A DNA stretch of 64,000 nucleotides from an uncultured Paracoccaceae bacterium (GTDB taxonomy: Bacteria; Pseudomonadota; Alphaproteobacteria; Rhodobacterales; Rhodobacteraceae), in contig CALSOO010000006.1 of NCBI GenBank assembly GCA_943787985.1, positions 372,001-436,000 on the forward strand, in the 5' to 3' direction. Both the position numbers and the translations under genes were made by a program. Position 1 is the stretch's first letter, and each line of letters begins with the position of its first letter. Under the pieces are notes generated by a model. The model worked only from the letters and a program-made list of their open reading frames with translations, did not search any database and was not told the origin of the DNA. Of this stretch, positions 44,805 to 54,603 are shown in pieces.

Positions 44805-47800
44805 CTACTGTGCGGCGGCACTGGCGGATTGAACTTTGAGTTTCCACCCCTCGATGATCGTCCCTTCGGTCTTGAGGCGGCTGGCAAGGTAATACAGCCG
44901 CTGGGTTGCAGGCTGGTCGGGGGCCGTTTCAAACCGTTGTTTGAGGTAGTAGGGCGGGATCGCCTGACTATAAAGCGTTGCCTCCACAGTGACCGTCGCG
45001 GGATCAACGCTGTCCGCCAGTGTGATCTGGTACCGCGTCACATCGGTGCCATTGGCAAAGTCGGGATCTGACAGTGCGGCCCCCTCGGGCAGCGTCGCTT
45101 TCATGAAGGCTGCGGTGACGGGGCTGTCCCCGAATTTCTCAATAAATTCAGGCGTGCCCGGTACGCGCAGCCCTTTGGCCGACAGCCGGTTGTCCTTGGG
45201 GTGGTAGACTCGGTGCACAAAGCTGGTGGTGAATTCCTTTTGCGCGTTTTGCGTCAGTTCCTCATAGATCTGGACCTGCGTTTGGTCCGTGATGGTTGTG
45301 TGATGGGGCTGGTACAGCGCTTGAGTGCCGCCTGGTGGAACAACGTCGAGGAACTCGGTTTGCAACGGCGTGCCACCGGGTCCTGTGATCACGCCTGCAT
45401 CGTTCGAACAGCCAGAGCACCACAGCACGGTTCCGTCCGTGGCAGTGGCTTTGACCTCAAGAAACACGCGCCGGAACCCGACCCCCGAGGGCAGGCGGTG
45501 CCCTGTTTTGTTGGTGACGCTCACGTCGGCGGTCAGGGTTTGACCCTCTGCCTGAACCGCAATGGCCACGTCCGCGGTGTCATCGCGCGCTTGCAGGGCC
45601 ATCGTTTGCAGCGACAGCGCCGCCCCGTTGGTGGCAGAGGTCATCGGGTCCGTGAACCCCATCCCCATTTCTTCGCTGAACTGGCTGAGCATGGACACCA
45701 TATAGGCATTCAGCCCGACGAAATTGTGCCTTTTATACTCTTCGCGGAAAGGCACTGTGATGTCTTTGGTCGGCAGCAGGTTTTCGACCTCGGGCAGGTT
45801 GCTGTCCTGAATGGTGGCGATCTGGGTGGTGAGGCTGTCCACGCTGACACTGCCGTCAAGGGTCTCGAAATTCCCTTTCATATGGCAGTCTTGGCACGAT
45901 TGCCCTGTGCCGTCTTCGTTGAAGACAGAGTTCACCCATTCGATGTAGGTGGCTTGCTCAACCGAGTGCTGGAAGTCGAGAAGGCCTTCCGAAAATGTCG
46001 TGCCATACGCGTCTTTGAGAAAGGCTGCGCCGTTTCTGGCGGCATCGTTAAAGACGGCTTGATCCGCTTGGGTGTACCCTTCAAGCGGCTCTGACAGGTC
46101 AGCGTCCACATTGGGCAGGTTGATCGTATGGCACGCGCCACACATCTGGCTGTCCTTGACGTATTCGTTAAACACAGGGGTGATCCCCATGGCGTTTTGC
46201 ATTGGCTTTTCGGCGACATTCATGTAGGGTCCCCCAAGTGTATCAGCGTCGGTGAGGCGAAAGACGCCTGTTGTTCCGTTCATCAAATACCTGTCGAGCC
46301 GGTTATAATCAGGTTGCCCGTCCGCGCGTTCGGGGGGGGCGATGTGGTGGCGAACGGCGCAGGAAATCCCTTCGCGCCCCAGATTGCCGTACTCATGATA
46401 CTCAAAGACGCCCGCGTCTATTTGGGCCATCTCTTCGGCCAGGGTGAGCGGGTCGTGCAAGAGGGTGTAGGCGACTTTGAAGTCATTGGCATCCAACCCT
46501 TTTTCAGGTTCGGCGTGGGCGTCGATACTGAGCTGGCGTTGCCCCATTGCCGCGTGACACGACAAGCATGTCGTTCCAAGGTTGGAGCTGAGCTCGCCCA
46601 CGCCAGCGGCCTCCAGAAGGGCGAATTCGCTTTCGAGCTGGGCGTAGAAAATGGGATCGCGCCCCGCCAGACCCATGGGGGACCAGCGCCATTCGCCGTA
46701 TTCGGAAATGTTGTAACCTTCCCCGTAGGCGGGGCCGGTCTGGATGAACATCGTGTTGCCATAAGGCGCGCCGCCCAAACCGCCGTGGCAGCCAACGCAG
46801 TTGTCAGAGGTTAAAAAGTGCTGCGTGTCATTGGGCCGTGCGGGCACGTGATCAAGCCATTGACTGGGTAGGCGTTGCACTTGGGCGGGGGCGATGTCGA
46901 TGCCGCCTGAGGGGGCGAACATCTCGAGGAATGTGGCGTTCTGAACGGTCGGGGACACTGGCGCGCTGGCTTCGGATTTTTGCAAAGCGGTTTCGCTGTG
47001 AAAGTAGTCCTCGATCAGGGCCGCCTCTGACTGACCGGCAGCGGGGCGTTGCCACTTGGGCAGGTTGAACGGCCCTTCGGGAAAGTTCTCGAGCTTGCGC
47101 CAGCTTTCACCGACGCGAAAGATCAAAGGCTGGCCGGGGTAGCCTTCGATGTTGTCGAGGGCTGCGAATATCAACTCTTTGGCGGAAGAGGCGTGGCAGC
47201 GCATGCAAGTCCCGTCCCCTGCCGAGCCGGTTGGCGGCGTGTAAGGGTATGCGGTGAAGTCATCGATTTTGGCATCTTGCCCGACAGAAGCAAAAAACCA
47301 GCCGCCGTGGGACAGGGCCGCGTCCTTGACCATCACGGTCCAGTTCAGCGCGCCGTCCTTGCGGATATAGGTCAGCATCTCCGCCTCGACCTTGGCGGGA
47401 TCGTCGGGTTGCATATAGGTCAGCATTTCGCGGTATTCATTGTAGATCGCAGAAGGGGGCGTCGCCATTTCCTTGATCACGATGGCTCCGTCTTTGATGG
47501 GGCCTGTGCGTCCTGCCTCCAACCATTCGAGGATTTCGGGGGAATAATACATCCGCACCGCGGGGTGCACGCCATAATTGGTGTCCAGCACGAACGGCCC
47601 TGTGTCGCGCCATGATTTGTCGCGCGTCCATCCCATTGCGGCAAAATCGCGTTCGGCAATGAAGGGATAAAGTGCGGCCTCGTAATCCAGCAGGGGCAGC
47701 TCTGAGGGCAGGGGCAGACCAGAGGCTGCGGAGTCCGCTTGCGCCGTGGTGCGTGTGAACCCGAACACCAAAGCAAAACAAATCAAAAGACCAGCGGCTA

Positions 47801-47819
47801 CAGAGACAAAGCGTTTCAT
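44805..47819 (-). CDS. Large exported multihaem c-type cytochrome
   Basis: A 1004-residue protein with a signal peptide (MKRFVSVAAGLLICFALVFGFTRTTAQA), so it should be periplasmic. Five canonical haem sites are visible: CMRCH (205-209), CVGCH (341-345), CLSCH (418-422), CGACH (560-564) and CQDCH (642-646). A sixth, at 487-491, reads CAVRH: Arg490, codon CGC at 46352-46350, stands where Cys (TGC) would complete CAVCH. The C-terminal part has the TNKTGHRLPSGVGFRRVFLEVKA region typical of large multihaem cytochromes. The redox partner and substrate are unknown. GAGGAA precedes the ATG. Monocistronic, divergent from a sulfotransferase gene. Confidence 0.88.
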   Translation of the reverse strand: MKRFVSVAAGLLICFALVFGFTRTTAQADSAASGLPLPSELPLLDYEAALYPFIAERDFAAMGWTRDKSWRDTGPFVLDTNYGVHPAVRMYYSPEILEWLEAGRTGPIKDGAIVIKEMATPPSAIYNEYREMLTYMQPDDPAKVEAEMLTYIRKDGALNWTVMVKDAALSHGGWFFASVGQDAKIDDFTAYPYTPPTGSAGDGTCMRCHASSAKELIFAALDNIEGYPGQPLIFRVGESWRKLENFPEGPFNLPKWQRPAAGQSEAALIEDYFHSETALQKSEASAPVSPTVQNATFLEMFAPSGGIDIAPAQVQRLPSQWLDHVPARPNDTQHFLTSDNCVGCHGGLGGAPYGNTMFIQTGPAYGEGYNISEYGEWRWSPMGLAGRDPIFYAQLESEFALLEAAGVGELSSNLGTTCLSCHAAMGQRQLSIDAHAEPEKGLDANDFKVAYTLLHDPLTLAEEMAQIDAGVFEYHEYGNLGREGISCAVRHHIAPPERADGQPDYNRLDRYLMNGTTGVFRLTDADTLGGPYMNVAEKPMQNAMGITPVFNEYVKDSQMCGACHTINLPNVDADLSEPLEGYTQADQAVFNDAARNGAAFLKDAYGTTFSEGLLDFQHSVEQATYIEWVNSVFNEDGTGQSCQDCHMKGNFETLDGSVSVDSLTTQIATIQDSNLPEVENLLPTKDITVPFREEYKRHNFVGLNAYMVSMLSQFSEEMGMGFTDPMTSATNGAALSLQTMALQARDDTADVAIAVQAEGQTLTADVSVTNKTGHRLPSGVGFRRVFLEVKATATDGTVLWCSGCSNDAGVITGPGGTPLQTEFLDVVPPGGTQALYQPHHTTITDQTQVQIYEELTQNAQKEFTTSFVHRVYHPKDNRLSAKGLRVPGTPEFIEKFGDSPVTAAFMKATLPEGAALSDPDFANGTDVTRYQITLADSVDPATVTVEATLYSQAIPPYYLKQRFETAPDQPATQRLYYLASRLKTEGTIIEGWKLKVQSASAAAQ

Positions 47820-47964
47820 GCAAAATTCCTCAATCAATGCGTGTAGCCTGCGACACTTTGGCACTTCTGGCAAGAAATCTTCTGCCGCAGATCGCGATTT
47901 TCAGTCGTTTGCGTTGTGTCGGCGTGCGGGTTCTGCCAGCACTCTTTCGGGACACAGACGCGGG

Positions 47965-48708
47965 ATGGTGACAAAGATTATGGGAAAGACGCCTGAGACC
48001 AAATTTGTATTGTTGAGCTCTGCGCGCTCGGGGACGACGGCTGTGATGACCAGTTTGCGCGCCCATCCCGACGTGTTCAATCACCACGCTATATTTTCGA
48101 AAAACCTGTCCGGGATGTTGCACACCCGCTTTAAAAAGAGCCACGACATGGGCGTTCTTGGCGCTGATCCGGATGCTCTTTTGGATGCGGTTCTGGCGTT
48201 TACGCCGCGCCAGCCTTGTGTCGGTTTCAAGATGTGGTATCGCCAAAACCCTGCGATTTGCGGCCGTATTCTGGCGGATCCGAGCATCAAGAAAATCATT
48301 CTGGAGCGCAAGAACAAGCTGGCGTTGGCCTCGTCACGGCAGTTGGCGCGCGCCAGCGGCACATGGCACATCCGTGAGGACAACCAGAGTGGAAAAAGCG
48401 GGAAAGTCAAAGCACTTGCCCCGTTTGATGCTGCGTTTTTCAAACGCGTCGCACGTCAGGAAAAAGAGATGTTCGCGATGTACCGCGATCAGGCGCGCGG
48501 CGATGTGTTTGACATGGCATACACCCAGTTGGGCGGCGATTGTATCGCTCAACTCTATGCCTTTTTAGGTCTTGCCCCGCATACAATTGAATTGCCCAAC
48601 CGGAAACTGCACTCGAGCGATACGCTGTCACGTTTCGAACCGGATGCCCGCGTCCGGATTTTGCGCGCCCTTGAGGCAATGGGCCACCCTGAATGGGTGA
48701 CCGAGTAG
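47965..48708 (+). CDS. Sulfotransferase-family protein
   Basis: A 247-residue protein with the PAPS-binding loop LLSSARSGTTAVMTSLRAHPDV (about 14-35) and downstream segments typical of this family, including KKIILERKNKLALASSRQLAR near residue 110 as the likely 3'-phosphate region. It is distinct from the sulfotransferase at 36.3 kb, which has the PKTGGTS form. The ATG at 47965 is favoured; MGKTPETKF at 47980 is an alternative. It is divergent from the cytochrome gene and its stop lies 3 bases from the convergent metG stop. Confidence 0.8.
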   Translation: MVTKIMGKTPETKFVLLSSARSGTTAVMTSLRAHPDVFNHHAIFSKNLSGMLHTRFKKSHDMGVLGADPDALLDAVLAFTPRQPCVGFKMWYRQNPAICGRILADPSIKKIILERKNKLALASSRQLARASGTWHIREDNQSGKSGKVKALAPFDAAFFKRVARQEKEMFAMYRDQARGDVFDMAYTQLGGDCIAQLYAFLGLAPHTIELPNRKLHSSDTLSRFEPDARVRILRALEAMGHPEWVTE

Positions 48709-48711
48709 CGC

Positions 48712-50430
48712 TTAGGCGCGCTGCCCCGCAAAGCGTTCTTGCCAGTCTTCGCGTTGCTCGTCGCTGATTTTGGCAAAGCTGACCTCTGGAACAGTGAAGG
48801 CGTGCCCGACGGGCAGTTGCCCCAAGCTTGCGGCCACGTCCGTGGGCCACGCGGCATCGGTGGCGTTCATGGTTTCGAGCAGGGTTGCACTGGCATCGGG
48901 GATGAAGGGGGCCGACAGTGTGGCGTAAAAGGCCACAAGGTTCAGCGCCAAACGGATTTGTGCGGCGGCCTGTTCGGGGTCTTCTTTGAACGTGGACCAG
49001 GGCGCAACGGTTTGCAGGTATTCGTTTCCTGCGGTCCAGATCGCCCGCAATTCTGCGGCGGCTTTGCGCACTTCGATGGCGTCCATGTGCTCTTGATATT
49101 GGCCCAGACGTTTTTGCAGGTCTGCGATCAGGGCGTTTTCGACGTCGCCGTATGCCCCGCCGGCGGGGACTGTTTCGTCGAACTTGGAACGGCAGAATTT
49201 GGTGACGCGTGACACGAAGTTGCCCAAGACATCCGCGAGGTCCTTGTTCACGGATTGCTGGAAATTTTCCCACGTGAATTCGCTGTCCGAGCTTTCGGGC
49301 GCGTGGCTCAACAACCACCAGCGCCAGTAGTCCGGCGGCAACAGTTCAAGGGCCTGATCCATGAAAATCCCGCGCCCTTGGCTGGTGGAGAATTGCCCCC
49401 CGTCATAGTTGAGATAGTTGAATGATTTCAGGTGGTCGACCATCTTCCACGGCTCTCCCGAGCCAAGGATCGTGGCCGGAAAACTGAGCGTGTGAAACGG
49501 CACGTTATCCTTGCCCATGAACTGGGTGTATTGCACGTCGTGCGCGCCTTTGTCCGTGCGCCACCAGCTTTCCCAGTCGGCGTCGCTCAACCCGTTTGCC
49601 GCCGCCCATTCCCCTGCACAGGCGATGTATTCGATGGGTGCGTCGAACCAGACGTAGAACACTTTGCCTTCCATGCCCGGCCAGTCTTTGGTCCCGTTTT
49701 TCACAGGGATGCCCCAATGCAGATCACGTGTGATCCCGCGGTCTCGCAATCCGTCCCCGTCGTGCAGCCACTTTTTGGCAATCGAGGTCGTCAGGATGGG
49801 CCAGTCTTTTTTGCTGTCGATCCATGCGTTCAGATCGTCTTTGAGTTCGGATTGGCGCAGGAAAAGGTGTTTGGTTTCGCGCACTTCCAGATCGGTGGAC
49901 CCTGAAATCGCCGAACGTGGCTCGACCAGGTCGGTCGGATCCAGCTGTTTGGTGCAGTTTTCGCATTGATCGCCGCGCGCTTTGTCGTAGGCGCAATTGG
50001 GGCAGGTCCCTTCAATGTAGCGGTCGGGCAAAAACCGTCCGTCTGTGTTGGAATAGACCTGTTTTTCGCTCACCTCTTTGATCAGTCCGGCCTCTTGCAG
50101 CCGCCCTGCAAAATGTTGCGTCAGCGCGTGGTTTTGCGGGGAGGACGAGCGCCCGAAGTGGTCGAACGACAGGCGGAACCCCTCCGCGATTCTGGCTTGT
50201 ACCGCATGCATTTCAGCGCAGTACTCATCCACCGGTTTGCCCGCTTTGGCGGCGGCCAGTTCTGCGGGTGTGCCGTGTTCGTCCGTGGCGCACAGGAACA
50301 ACACCTCATTGCCCCGCGCCCGTTGATAGCGCGCAAACAGATCCGCGGGCAGTTGGCTGCCGATCAGGTTGCCAAGGTGTTTGATCCCGTTGATGTAGGG
50401 GATCGCCGAAGTGATGAGATGCCGTGTCAT
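48712..50430 (-). CDS. metG: Methionyl-tRNA synthetase
   Basis: Charges tRNA-Met. The 572-residue enzyme lacks the C-terminal EMAP-like dimerisation domain. The HIGH motif is the variant KHLGN (about 17-21, in [18 protein letters not shown]), and the KMSKS region reads FSTSQGRGI. The zinc knuckle [17 protein letters not shown] near 140 has both CxxC pairs. These variants are normal for the alphaproteobacterial form. The anticodon-binding helical domain is present ([17 protein letters not shown]). The downstream gene on the opposite strand converges. Confidence 0.97.
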   Translation of the reverse strand: MTRHLITSAIPYINGIKHLGNLIGSQLPADLFARYQRARGNEVLFLCATDEHGTPAELAAAKAGKPVDEYCAEMHAVQARIAEGFRLSFDHFGRSSSPQNHALTQHFAGRLQEAGLIKEVSEKQVYSNTDGRFLPDRYIEGTCPNCAYDKARGDQCENCTKQLDPTDLVEPRSAISGSTDLEVRETKHLFLRQSELKDDLNAWIDSKKDWPILTTSIAKKWLHDGDGLRDRGITRDLHWGIPVKNGTKDWPGMEGKVFYVWFDAPIEYIACAGEWAAANGLSDADWESWWRTDKGAHDVQYTQFMGKDNVPFHTLSFPATILGSGEPWKMVDHLKSFNYLNYDGGQFSTSQGRGIFMDQALELLPPDYWRWWLLSHAPESSDSEFTWENFQQSVNKDLADVLGNFVSRVTKFCRSKFDETVPAGGAYGDVENALIADLQKRLGQYQEHMDAIEVRKAAAELRAIWTAGNEYLQTVAPWSTFKEDPEQAAAQIRLALNLVAFYATLSAPFIPDASATLLETMNATDAAWPTDVAASLGQLPVGHAFTVPEVSFAKISDEQREDWQERFAGQRA

Positions 50431-50492
50431 GTCTGTCGCGCCTTTGTCAGCTTTGCGCCTGCTTTAGCAGGGCATCGGGCGCGGCGAAAGGG

Positions 50493-51716
50493 TTAGTCCC
50501 GTTTGCGGCTGCGTCCTGTCAGTCGCCCGATCAGGAACGATGTGCGCGGCGCATAGATATAGCGTGTCCGCTCTTTTGGTGTGGCGCGCACCCGCATCCG
50601 CGTCAGTCCGTAGAGCACCAGCACTGCATGCCCCACCGCAATCATCACAAACAGCGCAGAGGGTCCGAAGTTTGTGATCAGGATCGAGGCCCCGTAGGGC
50701 GCCGCAATCGCGCCAAGTGCAAAGTAGAACATGAGTGCCGCAGAGAGTTCCACCCGTTCGGAATCATCCGCGAAATCATGGGCGTGGGCCGCCGCGACCG
50801 AATAGATCGGAAAGGATGTCATCCCAAAGAAGAACGCGGTGGCCATGATCCCTGTCGTCCCCAATCCGGTGACGGAGGCGCTGATCACGCAACTGACAAT
50901 GGCCGCGATGGACAGCCAGATCAGCACCCAGCGGCGGTCGAATTTGTCCGCCAGCCATCCTGCAGGGTATTGGGCCAGCGCCCCGCCCAGAACGAAGGCG
51001 GCCAGAAAATAGCCGATTTGCCCCGCGCTCAGCCCCACTTGTTGTCCATAAACGGGCCCCACCATACGAAAGGACGCGCTGGAGAGGGCCGCGACCACAA
51101 CCCCCGCCGCCGCGAGGGGGGAGCGTTCAAATGCCAGCCGGGGCCGCAAGCGCGGCGCTTTGGGCGTTTCGGGTTGTTTGGTCGTGGTCAATGTGATCGG
51201 CAAAAGGGCCGCACAGCACAGGATTGCGAGCAGATTGTAGGACACGTAGCTTGCTGGTGTCAGCACCCCGATCATCAGCTGCGCGACCAGTGATCCGCTC
51301 ATGTCCACGATACGGTAAGTGCCCATGGCCCGCCCGCGGGTTTCGTTGGTGACTTTGGCTTGGAGCCATGCCTCGATCACCGTATAGCACCCTGCCACGC
51401 AAAGCCCCGACGCCACCCGCATGGCCGCCCACGCGTAGGGGTCAAGGACCAGCATGTGGGCCAGCAATCCGATCGCCCCCGTCGCGGTAAAGGCGGCAAA
51501 TGCACGGCTGTGTCCGATGCTGCCCATCAGGCGCGGTGCCCACCAGCATCCGATGAAGAATCCCAAGAAATGCGCGGACCCCAAAAGCCCGATTTGCTGC
51601 GTCGAATATCCAAGAACCGAGCCGGACAGCGCATCAAGGGGGCCAACCCCGCCTGAGCTGAGTTGCAACAGCACCGTGGATAAAAACAAGGCAGCAAAGG
51701 AGATTAAAAGGCGCAT
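50493..51716 (-). CDS. MFS transporter (YcaD/UMF-like)
   Basis: A 407-residue inner-membrane protein with about twelve hydrophobic segments. The MFS loop 2-3 signature appears as GCWWAPRLMGSIGHSRAFA (about 57-75) and a second-half counterpart as YPAGWLADKFDRRWVL (about 250). The family branch is sometimes called YcaD-like; the substrate is unknown. AAGGGG lies before the ATG. It is co-directional with imuA, with a 96-base gap that holds an inverted repeat of the opposite orientation. Confidence 0.9.
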   Translation of the reverse strand: MRLLISFAALFLSTVLLQLSSGGVGPLDALSGSVLGYSTQQIGLLGSAHFLGFFIGCWWAPRLMGSIGHSRAFAAFTATGAIGLLAHMLVLDPYAWAAMRVASGLCVAGCYTVIEAWLQAKVTNETRGRAMGTYRIVDMSGSLVAQLMIGVLTPASYVSYNLLAILCCAALLPITLTTTKQPETPKAPRLRPRLAFERSPLAAAGVVVAALSSASFRMVGPVYGQQVGLSAGQIGYFLAAFVLGGALAQYPAGWLADKFDRRWVLIWLSIAAIVSCVISASVTGLGTTGIMATAFFFGMTSFPIYSVAAAHAHDFADDSERVELSAALMFYFALGAIAAPYGASILITNFGPSALFVMIAVGHAVLVLYGLTRMRVRATPKERTRYIYAPRTSFLIGRLTGRSRKRD

Positions 51717-51763
51717 AGCCCCTTAAGTGTGCGCCTATGTTTGTACGCTTCCTGTCGTGTATT

Positions 51764-51784
51764 CGACGCGGGGGCGTCGTTTTT
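51764..51784 (+). terminator. Terminator-like hairpin facing the plus strand, no plus gene upstream
   Basis: CGACGC (51764-51769) and GCGTCG (51774-51779) form a 6-bp stem with a GGGG loop and are followed by TTTTT. It would terminate plus-strand transcription, but the genes on both sides are on the minus strand. It may stop antisense transcription or be coincidental. Confidence 0.35.
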
Positions 51785-51812
51785 GACTGCAGGCGTGTTT
51801 TTGTGATTTGAG

Positions 51813-52433
51813 TCAGGCCGCGCTCTCAAGGCGGGGGCCGGTCGTGTCGGGGCGGTGGGCAATGCGCCAGCTTTTGCGCGGGGCGGTGCGGGCGCGCAGG
51901 CGTTCCAGCTGCCACGCTGTGCCTTTGGGCCCATGAGCGGGATCAAGGGACCAACGGCTTTCCACGCCTTGTGCCCCCCCTTGTCCGGGGGTCAACAACA
52001 GCCCGATGGGCGCGGCGCGGCGGCCTTGCCCTCCGGTTTCTGCCGCAAGGTGCATCCGGCGCACGTGGGTGAGCCCCGGCAACCCCGGCACATCCCCGAC
52101 CGCCAAAGCCACAGCGCCCGATCGCAGGGATTCTTCCATGCTCCACAACACGTCCTCTGCGCGGCGTGGTGACACAAAGACCAGCCGCGCAGGGTCTATC
52201 ACCTCTGCGAGACCGCAGGCATTGAGCCGGTCGGTGCCCCACGCAGGGCCAATCCACAGCACCGGACCGCTGGTCTGGGCCACAATCCACAGCGCAAACC
52301 GGTGCCGCGCCGTGCCGCAGGCCTCGTGCACACGCCCGTACCGCAGGCGCAGGTCTGGCGTATTGTCGAGCACAGGCAGCCCTGCGCCTGTTTGCAGGCT
52401 GGTGGATTTGAGGAGAGAATCAGCGGGTATCAT
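51813..52433 (-). CDS. imuA: ImuA-type SOS protein without an adjacent imuB
   Basis: A 206-residue protein of the RecA-like ImuA family, the accessory factor of the ImuA-ImuB-DnaE2 mutasome. I recognise RVHEACGTARHRFALWIVAQTSGPVLWIGPAWGTDRLNACGL and VRRMHLAAETGGQGRRAAPIGLLLTPGQGGAQGVESRW as typical of the short Rhodobacterales form. The Walker A lysine of true RecA is absent, as is normal for ImuA. In related genomes imuB usually follows directly; here an MFS gene follows. A LexA box lies 17 bases upstream of the start. Confidence 0.82.
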   Translation of the reverse strand: MIPADSLLKSTSLQTGAGLPVLDNTPDLRLRYGRVHEACGTARHRFALWIVAQTSGPVLWIGPAWGTDRLNACGLAEVIDPARLVFVSPRRAEDVLWSMEESLRSGAVALAVGDVPGLPGLTHVRRMHLAAETGGQGRRAAPIGLLLTPGQGGAQGVESRWSLDPAHGPKGTAWQLERLRARTAPRKSWRIAHRPDTTGPRLESAA

Positions 52434-52449
52434 TTTTATGAATATAAGT

Positions 52450-52464
52450 GTTCTTTATTTGTTC
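52450..52464. promoter_or_regulatory. LexA (SOS) box before imuA
   Basis: GTTCTTTATTTGTTC is an exact GTTC-N7-GTTC direct repeat, the alphaproteobacterial LexA-binding form; on the imuA strand it reads GAAC-N7-GAAC. It ends 17 bases from the imuA start and 80 bases from the divergent aldo-keto reductase start. The surrounding A+T-rich stretch looks like a promoter. Confidence 0.85.
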
Positions 52465-52543
52465 TCAAGTATATTTTTGAGCACTAACCTTGCGTTAGCT
52501 CTTTGGAGGCATAGGATGATGTCAACCGACGCAGGAGCCGCCA

Positions 52544-53587
52544 ATGAAGATGAAGATGCTGGGATGCTCGAAACTTGAAGTGTCCGAATTGTGCTTGGGG
52601 TCCATGACCTGGGGGTCTCAAAATTCTGCAGAAGATGCGCACGAGCAAATTGATCGCGCAATGGATGCAGGTATCAATTTTATCGATACCGCAGAAATGT
52701 ATCCTGTTAATCCGATCAAAGAACGCACCATCGGGCGCACAGAGCGTATTGTTGGCTTGTGGTTTGAACGCGATATGCGCCGTGAGGAGGTTATCCTCGC
52801 CACCAAACACTCCGGTGAGGGGTTTGTGATGGTGCGGGAGGGGCAACCGATATCCGCCGAAACGATCCGCGTTGCGATTGAAGGGTCCTTGCGCCGCCTC
52901 AAAACGGATTACATCGACCTGTACCAGTTTCACTGGCCAAACCGTGGCAGCTATATGTTCCGCAAGAACTGGACATATGATCCATCAGGGCAAGACCGTG
53001 CGGAAACGATTGCCCACATGGTAGAAACGATGGATGCCCTTCAAAAAGAGGTCAAACGCGGCACCATTCGCGCGTTTGGATTGAGCAATGAAAGTGCGTG
53101 GGGCACAGCGCAATGGCTGGCTGCCGCAGAGCGGACAGGCGGCCCTGCGCCCGTCAGCATTCAAAACGAATATTCAATGATGTGCCGTCTGTTTGATACG
53201 GATCTGGCAGAGCTTTGCGCCAATGAAGGGGTGGATTTGCTGGCCTTTTCACCCTTGGCCACAGGGCTGCTGACGGGAAAATATCAGAACGGAAAAGTTC
53301 CGGATGACTCGCGTCTGACCCTGAGCCCTGATTTGGGGGGCCGTAAAACCGACCGCGCCTTTGCGGCTGTTGATGTTTATTTGGCCATCGCAAAGAAACA
53401 TGGTCTGGATCCGTCGCAGATGGCTTTGGCATGGTGTTTGACCCGTCCATTCATGGGCAGCGTTATCTTTGGCGCGCGCACGATGGAACAGTTGGAAATC
53501 GCGATTGGCGCCGCAGACCTCACTTTGAGCGACGAGATATTGAAAGATATTGACGCGGCCCACCGTTTGCATCCGATGCCATATTGA
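52544..53587 (+). CDS. Aldo/keto reductase, Tas-like
   Basis: A 347-residue NADPH-dependent oxidoreductase with a TIM-barrel fold. The catalytic tetrad segments are visible: NFIDTAEMYP (Asp about 48, Tyr about 53), ILATKHSG (Lys) and LYQFHWPNRGSYMF (His). FGLSNESAWGTAQWL and FSPLATGLLTGKY are family signatures, and the length fits the Tas/YajO group. GCAGGAG lies 6 bases before the ATG. It is divergent from imuA and shares the A+T-rich region with the LexA box; SOS control of this gene is possible but unproven. Confidence 0.92.
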   Translation: MKMKMLGCSKLEVSELCLGSMTWGSQNSAEDAHEQIDRAMDAGINFIDTAEMYPVNPIKERTIGRTERIVGLWFERDMRREEVILATKHSGEGFVMVREGQPISAETIRVAIEGSLRRLKTDYIDLYQFHWPNRGSYMFRKNWTYDPSGQDRAETIAHMVETMDALQKEVKRGTIRAFGLSNESAWGTAQWLAAAERTGGPAPVSIQNEYSMMCRLFDTDLAELCANEGVDLLAFSPLATGLLTGKYQNGKVPDDSRLTLSPDLGGRKTDRAFAAVDVYLAIAKKHGLDPSQMALAWCLTRPFMGSVIFGARTMEQLEIAIGAADLTLSDEILKDIDAAHRLHPMPY

Positions 53588-53610
53588 TGGGGCTTTAGGC
53601 CAAAGCTGGA

Positions 53611-54582
53611 TCAGGTAGTCGCGTTCTGCTGTGGTTTGTTTTGCCTGCGCATGTCCCGTGCGCAGACGCGAAAAGCCCGAAAGAATGCTCTGGAGAAGCT
53701 GGACTGTGATGTGAAGCCCGTGGCCAGCGCGATGTCTTGAACCGAATGCGGCGTTTGGATGACCTGCCGTTGTGCTTCAACCAGACGCAAGGTCAGATAG
53801 TGCTGCTGTGCCGTGATCCCGAGGGCAGATTTGAACTGCAATTGAAGGCCACGTGGACTGAGTCCCAAAGTTTTGCCAAGCTCTGCCAGTGGAATGGGCG
53901 CATCTAGCGTATTTTCCATAATTTCGTGTGCGCGTGACACAATGTGAGAGTGACGCAGGCCAAGAGGTTGGCGCAATTGCGGACCCTCGGCTGCTGGACG
54001 ATGATCTATCACGAAACTGCCCGCGACTTTACTGGCAAGCGCTGCGGAATGATCCAATTCGATCCGGTGCAACATCATGTCCAAGGTCGGGGCTGCCCCG
54101 GCACTTGTCATGCGATTTCCACAATAGACATAGCGCGCATTGGTGCTCAGCACTTGCGGGTAACTCATTGCAAAGGCTTCAAAATCTTCCCAATGGACAG
54201 TGGCGCGATGCCCGTCGAGCAAGCCTGACTGGGCCATCACCCACGGCCCTCCATCGACGCCCGCAACTGCGGCAGTCTGTCGGGCCAGTCTACTCACACT
54301 TGCACAAAGCGTCGGCGTTGATTGCGCTGCCACATCAAATCCGGCCACAATCAAAAGCAGGTCACACCGCGTCACCCGCGCAATCGGAGCGCCAGGCACC
54401 CGCAGGCCGGATGTCAGCTCCACATCGTCCGTTGTCGGCGTCACAAACTGCCAATCATAAAGTTTTTGCCCCGCCTGCCGATTGGCCGCGCGCAAAGGGT
54501 CAACCAAGGCCGCAAAGCTCAAGGTGTTGCACTGATCCAGAACCAGCACCGTCGTCTTGATGATTTTTGCGAATTTGGTCAT
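53611..54582 (-). CDS. GlxA/AraC-family regulator of carnitine catabolism (CdhR-like)
   Basis: A 323-residue activator with an N-terminal DJ-1/PfpI-like domain (about 1-180, TTVLVLDQCNTLSFAALVDPLRAAN) and a C-terminal AraC pair of helix-turn-helices (PIPLAELGKTLGLSPRGLQLQFKSALGITAQQHYLTLRLVEAQRQ and SVQDIALATGFTSQSSFSRAFFRAF). This fusion defines the GlxA/CdhR group; CdhR controls carnitine use in Pseudomonas. It is divergent from the carnitine operon across an inverted repeat at 54604-54647. The CdhR role is inferred from the neighbours. Confidence 0.85.
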   Translation of the reverse strand: MTKFAKIIKTTVLVLDQCNTLSFAALVDPLRAANRQAGQKLYDWQFVTPTTDDVELTSGLRVPGAPIARVTRCDLLLIVAGFDVAAQSTPTLCASVSRLARQTAAVAGVDGGPWVMAQSGLLDGHRATVHWEDFEAFAMSYPQVLSTNARYVYCGNRMTSAGAAPTLDMMLHRIELDHSAALASKVAGSFVIDHRPAAEGPQLRQPLGLRHSHIVSRAHEIMENTLDAPIPLAELGKTLGLSPRGLQLQFKSALGITAQQHYLTLRLVEAQRQVIQTPHSVQDIALATGFTSQSSFSRAFFRAFRVCARDMRRQNKPQQNATT

Positions 54583-54603
54583 GAATATTTCGTATTAAGG
54601 CAA

